Shown one piece after another: positions 44,869 through 53,755 of a stretch of 64,000 bases of DNA (positions are counted from its first letter, which is position 1; each line of letters begins with the position of its first letter). The notes under the pieces are model-generated. The model saw only the letters and a list, made by a program, of their open reading frames with translations, ran no database searches and was not told where the DNA came from. Source of the DNA: Melampsora larici-populina 98AG31 (lineage: Eukaryota > Basidiomycota > Pucciniomycetes > Pucciniales > Melampsoraceae); assembly GCF_000204055.1 (NCBI RefSeq), contig NW_006768775.1, positions 1 through 64,000 of the forward strand, written 5' to 3'. The translations under genes were made by a program, and so were the position numbers.

Positions 44869-46724
44869 GACGCCACTCTATCAGCTGTCATTTCAAATGT
44901 TACTCCCTTCTGGAGTAGTTTGTATAGTGGCCCGCTGGCCTTGGCAAATCCTTCCAAGTGGGACCTGTAATAATTCGCAAAGCCTAGAAATTGCTGAACT
45001 TCTTTGACTGACTGTGGAATTGGCTTCTTGAGCACCGCCGCTACTTTGTTCTGATCTACAGCTATCCATAATCCTGAAACTACGTGTCCTAGCGCTTTCA
45101 GTTCTTCGAAGGCGAAGTTAGTTTTTTGTAAGGATATTGTCATACCCATCTTTACAAGTTTATTGAAAACTTGTTCCAATTTTGTCAAATGTTCTTCCCA
45201 AGTTTTTGAGAACACGATTATATCATCGATGTAGATGATAAGCCATCCCTCACTTAGTTCCCTCGCAAATTCCGTATCCATCATACGTTGAAAGTGCGCT
45301 GGGGCGCCCTTAATACCAAATGGCATTTTTTGATATTCATGGATCCCCATGTGCGATATGATTCTTAGCAAATATTTGGCCAGATCATCAACTTCGTTCT
45401 GATGGAATCCTTTCATCACGTCCATAGTCGTAATGTATAAGGCTTTACCAAGGTTCGTCAGGCAATGACTGATCCTTGGCATCGGGTACCTGTCAGGCAC
45501 TGTAAAGGTGTTAAGTGCGCGAGAATCTCCGCACATCCGGGATTTCCCGTTATGACAAGCTATGATGACTGGAGTTGTTACTTCTACTTCTTCGTCTGCT
45601 CCAACTTTTCGTAGGATGCCGTGCTTAACTAGATCGCCTATGTGTTTCTCAATCTCTTCGCGGCTACGTGGGCTAGCTGGGTACGCCTGCTTTTTCAATA
45701 TCGGAGGGTATGGTTTATCAATATTCAGTCTCAACTTAAGTTTGTGACCTTTAATTGTCCCTATAGGGTTTTCGCCATACGCAAAGGCTTGTTTATATTT
45801 TCTCGCTACTGCTTTCAGTGAATGCAGTTCTGTAGATTTCAGTCTAGGGGAAATGTTACATTCATCGAAGGCTTTCTCAAAGACTTCATCTACCTTCGCG
45901 GATATTGTTGCTATTCTCTGTTCTCTTACTGAACCTAGAAGGAATTTTTTCTTTTTATTTTCGTTTCCTATAGTGAAATATTTCTCTTTACTATGAACTA
46001 TGTCAAATCCGTACAAACGAAGAAATTCTCCTCCTAGTATAAAATAATCTGATGTAGCATTGTCCATTATTACAAATTCCGGTTGTATTCTTACTGGTCC
46101 CAGATGGTGAGGAAATATCATAGGAAGTTCTATAACTCGCAGTGCTCGTAGTCTGTTGCTACATCCTTTAAAAGTCATATTACTTGGTGGCAGCATCAGA
46201 TCTTCCCAGTTCTTGATGAATCTGTTCAGATAATCTGTTCCGACTATCGAGCACGCTGCTCCACTGTCGAGCAGCACTTCCACTTTCTGACCTCCACTTA
46301 GCAAAGCTGAAGTGATGCAGTGGTGCCCTATCGTATGCGCTCTGCCCTTCTCTGGTTTAGACATTAGTAGTCTTGCGTCCGATACTTGCAAAGAACGCTT
46401 CGCATTATCCTCCCATTGTTGGGGTATTGATGCTTGAGATTGTAATTCTGCAATATCCACACCTTCTTCCGATTCCACAGTGATCGTCGCAATATGACTC
46501 TGAGCTCGTCTTCTTCGTGGTTCGTCCCATATCTTTTGGGGTATCACTGGAAATCTAAAAGTTCCATCTTCTGTCCTTATCTTGCACTGCGTTCTGCCAC
46601 CTAGGTATAGGGTGAAGCTGAATTCTCGCCAGTCTCTACTGCCTAGTATCAGATGATCTAAATCATCGTTGATCAGCACGATAAATTTAACCATCAGGAA
46701 GCAAGGTTTGATCGTGTGTTCCAA
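44769..46724 (-). CDS. Ty3 element: protease and reverse transcriptase
   Basis: A frame of 651 codons. Residues 1-35 complete a retropepsin-like fold (LDHLILGSRDW) begun at the end of the Gag frame. A second, apparently good aspartic protease has VEVLLDSGAACSIV (about residue 150) and FILGGEFLRLYG. RT follows, with RMCGDSRALNTFTVPDRYPM, MDVMKGFHQNEV, MPFGIKGAPAHFQRMM, the catalytic YIDDIIVFS near residue 495 and FLGFANYYRSHL. The frame shifts at its 3' end into the RNase H-integrase frame. No ATG is needed if it is made by frameshifting from Gag, whose TAA at 46726-46728 lies just before it. Confidence 0.9.
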   Translation of the reverse strand: MEHTIKPCFLMVKFIVLINDDLDHLILGSRDWREFSFTLYLGGRTQCKIRTEDGTFRFPVIPQKIWDEPRRRRAQSHIATITVESEEGVDIAELQSQASIPQQWEDNAKRSLQVSDARLLMSKPEKGRAHTIGHHCITSALLSGGQKVEVLLDSGAACSIVGTDYLNRFIKNWEDLMLPPSNMTFKGCSNRLRALRVIELPMIFPHHLGPVRIQPEFVIMDNATSDYFILGGEFLRLYGFDIVHSKEKYFTIGNENKKKKFLLGSVREQRIATISAKVDEVFEKAFDECNISPRLKSTELHSLKAVARKYKQAFAYGENPIGTIKGHKLKLRLNIDKPYPPILKKQAYPASPRSREEIEKHIGDLVKHGILRKVGADEEVEVTTPVIIACHNGKSRMCGDSRALNTFTVPDRYPMPRISHCLTNLGKALYITTMDVMKGFHQNEVDDLAKYLLRIISHMGIHEYQKMPFGIKGAPAHFQRMMDTEFARELSEGWLIIYIDDIIVFSKTWEEHLTKLEQVFNKLVKMGMTISLQKTNFAFEELKALGHVVSGLWIAVDQNKVAAVLKKPIPQSVKEVQQFLGFANYYRSHLEGFAKASGPLYKLLQKGVTFEMTADRVASWNILKKKLTEAPFLLHADYCLLKYMWMRASTV

Positions 46725-46725
46725 T

Positions 46726-48405
46726 TTAATCGGTAGAGATATTTCTCCCTATTTCTCCTAATACTTCTGAATCGTTGGCGTAAGTGTTATTCTCGTCCAT
46801 CGTTTTTGTATCCGCTTGCCACGTTGGCCAGTACTTTTTTAGTACTTTTGTCGACGCTACTGATGGCTCAATTCCTGTATTCAAGAGCATATTACTAACA
46901 ACGCCCGACATGCTAATTGCGATAAAAGTTCTGCTTTCTGAATTGTTGAAAATTAAACGTTCTATAAATGGTGGTGGACTAATATGATTTGTCGTCTGCT
47001 CAGCTACTCTCAAGTTTTCAGCTAGCTCGGTTATCGATAAGGTTGGAGCCTGTACTGGTGCTTCCTCCTCTGTGGTGATCAATACTGGTTGTAAGTCTTC
47101 GTAGCTTTGATGCGTATTCGTCATATCAATGTTCCCTATACATAGTCCAAGGTCATCATCATCTGAAGATTCGGATTCTTCTTCTTGTTCTTCAGATCTC
47201 TCGGTCCGTTCCTCGCCAGACTGACCGTCATCCTCTTCGTTTTCTACCGCATTAATCGATTTTTTCTCGAATCTATTGATTCGATTGTCGTCTTTAAACG
47301 ATACTTTCGCTGGGCCGCTTCCCATAGGTCTATTCTGTTTATAATCTCTATATTTCCCGGACTCTTGTGGTTTCGGATGTTCGGTTGTCTTATACTCTCT
47401 AGAGCTTAGTGTCTTTTCCTTGCTAGAAAAGTGATTATTACGATACTCTTTCGACCTTAGGAGGTTCTTCCCTATCGAAGTATCCGTTATTACTTCTTCA
47501 AAGATAATCATAAAACTTTCGAAGTCTGAGTGATCTCTAATTCGCGATTGAACAGCATGTTCTATATCGCCGTTACACAATCCTAGAATTTTGTCAATCT
47601 GTTCTCTGGTTGTCAGAAACGGCCAAGCGGCGTCCATCCTTCGACGTTGTAGAAGGAGCCATGCAGTCGGTTTGTCTCTATTTTCCCACTTGAAGGTGTC
47701 TCGATCGAATGCCATAGCCATTTTCCGTTTCCAAGTGGGCGTACCGAAGTGATCCATGATCATCTTCTTCCATTCCTGCCAAGATTTGTTCTTGCAGTTT
47801 CTTCTCTTCACTGTATACCAACTTTGTGCTGAATGCGTCATTACGACTCCTAACTTACAGATGATCAACGCATCCGGAAGGCACGTATCTTCCTGTGTGT
47901 TATCTATCCACTCTAACCATTCCAGGTGGTTATATTCTCCTTCACCGCTAAATTTCGGCCACTCTTTGGCTTGAAGTTGTCCTTTCTGCAGTGCTTTTCT
48001 TTCTTCGGCTTCTAGAGTGGCAGATCGCTCTTCTCTAACTTCTGTCTCTCGTTCCTCAGCCGTTGGTTTATTTGTTCTTGGTTGGCTCATGACGTTATCA
48101 TCTTCGTGTTGTATATTATTTCGAACCGATCCGTAATCCGCGAAAGGGTTATTCCCTAACGTCTCTTGTTGCATACTATCTTCTCTATCGGCTTTTTCGT
48201 TCATCTTTGATAGTGTTCGCGTCACATTCATATGGAGCAAGGCTATTTGGTGTGCTTGTTGGTCCAACTTTTCACCCAACCTGCACATCATTTCGCTAAG
48301 ATGTGTACTATGAATTTCTATCATCTCTTTGCATGCTCGTCCTTGCGCCTCGATGATTCTCTCACAATCGCATTCTCCGCATTTTCCTGCTGGAATTTTT
48401 CGCAA
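46726..48405 (-). CDS. Ty3 element: Gag (capsid part) with degenerate protease half
   Basis: A frame of 559 codons. Residues 150-320 give the Gag core (EWPKFSGEGEYNHLEWLEWI, then SWQEWKKMIMDHFGTPTWKR), which forms the particle. An acidic spacer follows, then FIAISMSGVVSNMLLNTGIE near the C-terminus. That last block has the shape of a retropepsin active site but reads N-T-G instead of D-T/S-G. The frame stops (46726) directly before the Pol frame, which continues the fold. No CCHC knuckle is seen. It overlaps the N-terminal frame at 48321-48405. Confidence 0.8.
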   Translation of the reverse strand: MRKIPAGKCGECDCERIIEAQGRACKEMIEIHSTHLSEMMCRLGEKLDQQAHQIALLHMNVTRTLSKMNEKADREDSMQQETLGNNPFADYGSVRNNIQHEDDNVMSQPRTNKPTAEERETEVREERSATLEAEERKALQKGQLQAKEWPKFSGEGEYNHLEWLEWIDNTQEDTCLPDALIICKLGVVMTHSAQSWYTVKRRNCKNKSWQEWKKMIMDHFGTPTWKRKMAMAFDRDTFKWENRDKPTAWLLLQRRRMDAAWPFLTTREQIDKILGLCNGDIEHAVQSRIRDHSDFESFMIIFEEVITDTSIGKNLLRSKEYRNNHFSSKEKTLSSREYKTTEHPKPQESGKYRDYKQNRPMGSGPAKVSFKDDNRINRFEKKSINAVENEEDDGQSGEERTERSEEQEEESESSDDDDLGLCIGNIDMTNTHQSYEDLQPVLITTEEEAPVQAPTLSITELAENLRVAEQTTNHISPPPFIERLIFNNSESRTFIAISMSGVVSNMLLNTGIEPSVASTKVLKKYWPTWQADTKTMDENNTYANDSEVLGEIGRNISTD

Positions 48406-49535
48406 TAAATCTTCTCGTGTTCGTTTTGCTTTACTGCATTTGTCTCTGATTTATGAGTTGTCTTATGGAGCTGATATTTTCGAATATCAGTATTACTTGT
48501 TACTTTATTATTGTCAATTGCCCAACGTTCGCTCATCATCTCAGGTGTAGGCTCATTCTTCAGTGTATTTTTCACTGGCTCACTTTGCTCTCTGGTCAAT
48601 GAGGAACTCTCAAACGGTTCAATATTATTACAATCATAGTTTTCAGTCTGGTAACCTATGTGGTTACAACCCGTAGTTGGTTGAACAACTCTTATATCTT
48701 CTACTTGTCTCATAGGAATACTAGTTACATGATGATCTATAACTGGTCTCTGATCACATAAGATACGTTTAGAGGATAGAAACGGACTTGGGGTAGACGT
48801 AAAAATACTTTTCACTTGTGAGAAGATTGGTCTTTCGGGTTCTTCTGATGTCCTTTCCCTTTGGACTTGTTGATCCCTTTCACCGCTCGATAGTACGCCT
48901 TGCTGAATGCTAGCATGGAGTGCATGTTCTGGGCGTCTTCCTCCGCTTGCGGTGGTCTCTTGTAGGGTTCCTTGGTCTGTCTGTGGTTGTCGTTCCTCAT
49001 TGGGCCTGCTGATGAAGTCGATTGAGCCGGCTCTTGAGTCTCGATCTGATCTGGGGATTGATAAGGTCTGTTGGGGTTGGTTGATCCGTGAGGGTTCTGG
49101 TTCAGTCCTATAAACCCGTTGCTCGTTTTCGCTAACATCTTCTTCTCTTTGACATACGGATCCCAGCCTAAGCTCCCTTTCTGGACTTCCTCCTTCCCTA
49201 GGATCGTCGTCAGGGCGTCGTGCGACATCTTCCACAATCCGAGAAAGATCTCGATCTGACGGGTATTGTTGGGGTTGGAGTCTTGGGCTGATTTCCAATT
49301 CTTGAAATTGTGCTCGTGGAGGGAGATCAGTAGTCGCTGTTGCTCTTGGGGGACCGTCGGTGGTAACTGCTCTGCCGGTAGGTCCTCCTGCATTGCGTCG
49401 CCCTGGGACTGAGCTGACTGAGCTTGCTCTTCGGGTGGTATCACTATAGTTGGGTCTGCCGGACTGACTCTCGATTGTTCTGACTCGATCGGATTTTCTA
49501 GGTGGCATTGTCAATGTTAGTGAAAAGGAAAACAA
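48321..49535 (-). CDS. Ty3 element: N-terminal Gag-like frame, disordered
   Basis: A frame of 404 codons beginning after a Met-Pro-Pro-Arg-Lys segment near 49507. It is rich in Arg, Ser, Pro, Gln and Glu and without a recognisable domain. It ends 85 bases inside the 559-codon Gag frame, in a different register, so a frameshift or a lesion joins them. Such a low-complexity leader ahead of the capsid domain is seen in rust Ty3 elements as I recall them. Part of it (48812-49444) is also open in another register. Confidence 0.55.
   Translation of the reverse strand: MFSFSLTLTMPPRKSDRVRTIESQSGRPNYSDTTRRASSVSSVPGRRNAGGPTGRAVTTDGPPRATATTDLPPRAQFQELEISPRLQPQQYPSDRDLSRIVEDVARRPDDDPREGGSPERELRLGSVCQREEDVSENEQRVYRTEPEPSRINQPQQTLSIPRSDRDSRAGSIDFISRPNEERQPQTDQGTLQETTASGGRRPEHALHASIQQGVLSSGERDQQVQRERTSEEPERPIFSQVKSIFTSTPSPFLSSKRILCDQRPVIDHHVTSIPMRQVEDIRVVQPTTGCNHIGYQTENYDCNNIEPFESSSLTREQSEPVKNTLKNEPTPEMMSERWAIDNNKVTSNTDIRKYQLHKTTHKSETNAVKQNEHEKIYCEKFQQENAENAIVRESSRRKDEHAKR
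48812..49444 (-). CDS. Overlapping frame of 210 codons inside the gag leader
   Basis: It lies wholly within the 404-codon frame but in a different register, starting MIPPEEQAQSAQSQGDAMQE and ending KNPKDQSSHK. It has ordinary, not repetitive composition, with an aromatic-containing block: LHEHNFKNWKSA, then FLGLWKMSHDALTTILGKEE and GSLGWDPYVKEKKML, and a Lys-rich tail (INKSKGKGHQKNPK). Retaining 210 codons open in two registers is unusual. I recall short proteins with a similar layout from the matching place of other rust Ty3 elements. Either frame could be the real one; both may be used. Confidence 0.45.
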   Translation of the reverse strand: MIPPEEQAQSAQSQGDAMQEDLPAEQLPPTVPQEQQRLLISLHEHNFKNWKSAQDSNPNNTRQIEIFLGLWKMSHDALTTILGKEEVQKGSLGWDPYVKEKKMLAKTSNGFIGLNQNPHGSTNPNRPYQSPDQIETQEPAQSTSSAGPMRNDNHRQTKEPYKRPPQAEEDAQNMHSMLAFSKAYYRAVKGINKSKGKGHQKNPKDQSSHK

Positions 49536-49626
49536 ACACAGGAAATATAAGGTGTGTTATTTACCAGTTTGACCTATAGACGAGGTATTCGTCGTCAAGT
49601 GGGCTATAAGTAGTATTGATCTCAGC

Positions 49627-49809
49627 TTATTGTTTTTCTTTCGAATTTACAAAAGAAAAAAAAATGAAAGCTAGCTTACTCGTACCCGTCGTACGACTCT
49701 GGGCTGGCTGGTTGCTCGGGATCTGGACTACTGGCGAGGCTGATGGGATTTTGTCTACTGCCTGATGTCCCTTCGTTGGAACCGGATTGGGCTGGGTTAT
49801 CTTGGTCAC
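49627..49809 (-). CDS. Possible first exon of the Ty3 gag
   Basis: MTKITQPNPVPTKGHQAVDK leads to RTTGT, followed by GTAAGC (donor near 49681) in the same strand as gag. An AG at the GCCACCTAG near 49500 could be the acceptor. The splice would bring this Pro/Gln-rich segment to the gag leader. Unproven; it may be untranslated leader. Confidence 0.3.
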   Translation of the reverse strand: MTKITQPNPVPTKGHQAVDKIPSASPVVQIPSNQPAQSRTTGTSKLAFIFFSFVNSKEKQ

Positions 49810-50399
49810 TGGGTGATCAAGGATGGTGTTATTGGTACGCTAAACTTCTTTCCAGATGTCTAGGATGAGAGAAAAAATATAAGTTCTACTAACTCTCCGG
49901 CGTCTAGTTTTATAGCTAAAATTTTTAGCTTTTTACCTAGTCTCCACAGGTCTCTGTATAGATTTGCTGGTGGTGGTTCTTTGAGTATCTTAATTCGCAC
50001 GAATGTGTAGATAAGATTTCCTAAGGTTTTATTGATTGCTAGAAGCTCCTCTATTGCTGGATTCGTTGCTTCCGAAATTTTGAAGGATGTACAACAATCT
50101 AGGACTTAGAACGTGAAAGCCAAAGCAGGGATTATAGATCTCGTCGTTGAAAGGGTTTTCGTGAACGAAAGAAAAGTAAGGTAGTTCTCTAAATAGATCC
50201 AAGAAACACTGATCTATCAACTGGAAAGAAATTTTCCGGATGAGTAAAAAAAAAGAAAAGAAGAAAATTTGGTATATTTTTTGTAGGTTTTTATTTGTTT
50301 TTCTGACTAAGAAAGTAAAAGAAAAAGGAAATTTCAAACTAAAAACACGTTTTTGCTTTTGTTAGTCTCTGGTTATTAACGCTCGATGAGGCCCCCAAT
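49810..50399 (-). other. Ty3 element 5' untranslated region with primer site
   Basis: Next to the right LTR, the minus strand reads ATTGGGGGCCTCATCGAGCG just after ...CCTGACA, the usual place for a tRNA primer-binding site; which tRNA was not determined. The rest is AT-rich leader without a supported frame. Confidence 0.45.
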
Positions 50400-52290
50400 T
50401 GTCAGGGCGGCTATAACTAGTACGTACGAGAAGGTCTAGTAAGTCAACTCGTGCCGAGATCCTGACGGTCTATTCCGCTGGCTACGGGGAATAAGCAAAT
50501 TATCCTATTGGAATATTCAAGAAAGACAGTTATATAAGTAACTGAGAGTGCTATTCGCTCCTTAAGGGGAGACTTGGTAAACTATAGGCCCACTGTAGGT
50601 TTACAGGTGGTGGCAGGTCGAGCCTGAGCATTAGTTATTCTCTAAGCTATAAGCTTAAGAGCAGCCTGAGATATAAATCTGCAGGGATTCTGTCGACACG
50701 AATGTACAGAACCTGGGTCCTTGACCAGTGGAGAAGAAGAGAAACAACTGACCAACAAGATTTAACTAGGAGTGAGTTCTCTACGAATAACAATTTCTTG
50801 GAAATGTAGTAAATAGGTTTGACGCTGATTTAAATGGTTTTCTCGAAGTTTTAAAGCTATTAAGACTATTCGTCGGGAATTTCTTAGGAGCTTTGGAATT
50901 GAAAAAGAGTCTTTCTCTTGTTTAGAAAATCTAACAGGAAATTGGCTTTTGTAAAATCAGGTGCCGTCTCTTCCCCTTCGCTTGTTAGCCAGTACTTATC
51001 ACAGGGGGAAAGATAGAAGCTCACATAGATGTGAGCAGAGAAAGTTTGGAGGTTTCTCCAAGTTTTTTTCCAGTTTTTTTTCAATTTTCTTCCAATCTTC
51101 CTCCAGTCTTCTTTCAGCTCATCATCTGATTAAATGGTCAGCATGGCCTGAGCAGATGAGTTAGGCATTCCTCAGGCTTTATCCCTTAGCCAAGAAGCTT
51201 GAGGGAGGGCTAGCTCATCTGCTCAAGTCATCTCAGGCCCTCCAATGCTCAGCCTGTACAGTCAAGTGACCAAATGTGATTGAGTGGTGAGAGACCCAAC
51301 CAAATGTGAAAAACACAATGGGAACCATCCCTTTGGATAATTCTGATCCCAGGAATGGCACTGAGGACTAGGTGAGCAGCTGAGTTGAACTGTGCGGCCC
51401 CTCATCCAATACTCAGTGACATCTTTTGGATAATTCTGATCCCAGGAATGCCACTGAGGACTAGGTGAGCAGCTGTGCTGAACTGAGCATCTCTCAGCCA
51501 ATACTGAGTGACATCCTTTGGATCCTTCTGAAGGTGATTCTGAGTATACAGTGATGTGTCAGCTGGGTCCTGAGCACTCATCCATGCTCAAGAGATGCTC
51601 ATCCAAGATGAAGATGAGCATGCTTAAGCAAACTCAAGCAATACCTAAGTATTACAGTCTGAGCACGTTGGCACCACCAAAATGGTGAAGTGAAAGAATC
51701 TGAAGGAAATTGAAACATTTTTGGAGTTATCAGGAAGGTACCCGCTGCTCACATCTATGTGAGCTTCTATTTTTCCCCCTGTGTATACCTTTTAGCACTC
51801 CTTGTCTATCTTATCATTGATAATAGAATACGTGTTCTCTTGGCTTAGGTTCGATTAACTCCAAGCTGATCCGTTAGCTCCTTTCGTAATATCAATTACA
51901 AAGTGGGAGGATACGTAAAGGACCTTACGTAATATCAATTACGAAGTGGAATGATACGTAAAGGGCAGCTTGGTCATCGTATTTCAGTAATCTTATATCT
52001 CCCATGATCAGTTCTCCAGATAGATTAGTATCTTTCGTGATCTCTATTTAACCTCTAACTAGCTTGAGAGATACTTCTTTTCTATTATTCTATTTGTTAT
52101 TTTATATGCTGCTTCAAGGAATCTTTCCTTGGCAGTTCCTTCCTTTTCTCGATTTCTCCGGCCTAGTCTTCTTTTCCAGAGACTAGACTGGTTTCATTGT
52201 TCTTTCGATAATTGTGTGCTTTACATTTCTATATTACATAATTTTTTTAGACTTTCGATACTAAGTCAATAAGCTGTCTGTGTCTTTGTA
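50400..52290 (-). repeat. Ty3 element, right (5') LTR, cut by the gap
   Basis: Matches the left LTR from TGTCAGGGCGG onward, with scattered substitutions (for example ctgctg/ctgccg, tatagg/tataag), and is interrupted by a 784-bp MITE (51000-51783). It runs into the N gap after AAGCTGTCTGTGTCTTTGTA, so its last part is missing. Confidence 0.85.
51000..51783. mobile_element. 784-bp CACAG-type MITE in the LTR, TSD TAT
   Basis: Starts CACAGGGGGAAAGATAGAAG and ends CTTCTATTTTTCCCCCTGTG. The inverted ends continue with GCTCACATAGATGTGAGCAG. TAT flanks it on both sides (50997-50999, 51784-51786), and the left LTR shows the empty site ACTTATACC. Inside, a unit of about 65 bp with GGATAATTCTGATCCCAGGA and GGACTAGGTGAGCAGCTG occurs twice plus a partial third. 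No transposase. Confidence 0.9.
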
Positions 52291-52390
52291 NNNNNNNNNN
52301 NNNNNNNNNNNNNNNNNNNNNNNNNNNNNNNNNNNNNNNNNNNNNNNNNNNNNNNNNNNNNNNNNNNNNNNNNNNNNNNNNNNNNNNNNN
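52291..52390. other. Assembly gap of 100 N
   Basis: Exactly 100 undetermined bases, the usual scaffold placeholder. The sequences on its two sides belong to different retroelements, so their physical neighbourhood is not certain. Confidence 0.98.
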
Positions 52391-52604
52391 TTTCTTTGAG
52401 GATGAATGGGAGGTATCAGAAATTTAGACTGTCGAAAGAAATTTAGGTCAATAAGTTGTATAATTATGCTGGAAAGGATTTGGTATGGAACATAACTCAT
52501 GGGAACCGGAAGTCAACCTCAAGAATAGTAATGAATTATTAAATGAATTTAAGATGAGATTTCCAAATGCGGTCAAGAATTATAAAAGGACACGGAGTAA
52601 GTGA
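52391..52604 (+). pseudogene. Second Ty3 (chromovirus) Pol C-terminus: chromodomain
   Basis: In one frame it reads EDEWEVSEI, stop, then further stops, then CWKGFGMEHNSWEPEVNLKN and SNELLNEF, the classical chromodomain with its WKG and WEP blocks, ending in a basic tail and stop at 52602-52604. Three in-frame stops (two can be explained by C-to-T changes) show decay. Chromodomains steer integration to marked chromatin. The rest of this element lies in or beyond the gap. Confidence 0.8.
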
Positions 52605-53420
52605 GAGGGCAAGCTTTTTCCCACAGGGTTTTTTAATGCTGCCCGTGGAAAGAATGCAGAACTTGCAAGAGGGGGTTTGGGCATAAAAAGGGGGATAATG
52701 TTATGATCTCAGGCTGCATGTAACGGGATGTGAAAGATCTGTAGGAGATGTCACAAGATTAGACACCAACCTCTGTTGTACACGTCACGCTTGTATATCT
52801 TTTCCTTTCCTTCTCATCCGACAATCTACATACAAGACTGCAGAAGCCACTCCTCCATCCCCGTCGAGAGAACCGTGCCGTGGCCATAACAGTGCACCCG
52901 GCTTGATACACACCTTACAAGAAATGAACTTTACAAAGCATTCACAACCCATTCCATAAGATCAAGAAATTTTCAAGTTTTAAACCAATTCCCACTTGTT
53001 GAGTTTGCTCATTTCATCATTTCAACCTACTTATGTACATGAAATTTCTTTCAAGCCTATCTGCGTGTAGGACTACATATCTTCTATTTCCTCCTTCCGT
53101 TTGTTGGGATATTTCTCATTCAACATTGATGGTGTCTCATTGGTTTTGCATAAGGGTGCCTTATTGGTTTCTATCTAGCCTACACACTCTTTCAGCTGGG
53201 TTCCCACTCTTGAGATCCAAGTTTTTGTTACAGTTTTTGAATATGTCAATTCTCAATAATATGCGTATTGAGTGAGTGAATCCAAAACATCAAGAAGGTG
53301 GTCACGCAGGTTTTGTGAGTGTGCCCTAAGCTTGCGGCGGTACACAGAGTTCCATTGCTTGGGGATTGTGAGAGCAACGGGCACGGATAGGTGAGATCAC
53401 ACGACCTGTGAAAGACAACA
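52605..53420 (+). repeat. Chromovirus 3' end: polypurine tract and LTR
   Basis: AAAAAGGGGGATAA (about 52685-52698) is a typical polypurine tract directly followed by TGTTATGATCTCAGG, the likely LTR start at 52699. The LTR end is placed at AAAGACAACA (53420) because of the TGTT/AACA inverted ends; this border is a guess. No gene inside; short frames there are not credible. Confidence 0.6.
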
Positions 53421-53755
53421 CATGTCTGTCACAGGTTGACACTGTGATCAGAGATGGGGAGAGAGATACACAGAGTTTTCCTCTCTACTCCACCATCTCA
53501 TCTCTCACCATCCTGCACGTTGGAGATCCATCAGATCTCATCTGTCTAGAGCTCATAGTCTTTCTCAAAAGTAGTCTATTGAACGGTATCAAATTACATA
53601 GAACTCTTCAACCCCCATTTTTCTCTGTGCTTGGCCTGACTCATACGAAGAAGGATTTCAAAAAAAAAAAAAGAAAATACAAAGATCAAATTAGTCCTTT
53701 TCTCATCTCATCGTCAGACCTTTTCCGATTCCTATACTCGAGATAGTGGTAGTGA
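53421..53755 (+). other. Leader of DIRS element 3
   Basis: No gene. The last 100 bases hold an A12 run (53661-53672) before the first Gag ATG. Terminal repeats of the DIRS element could not be recognised. Confidence 0.35.

Noticed and set aside
41257..52290. Ty3 element as a copia element or a virus
   Set aside because: The order RT-RNase H-integrase with an H-H-C-C finger and a chromodomain-like end is Ty3/gypsy; no envelope gene is present.
53033..53275. 80-codon plus-strand frame as a membrane protein
   Set aside because: It lies within the predicted LTR of the chromovirus and has no supporting features.
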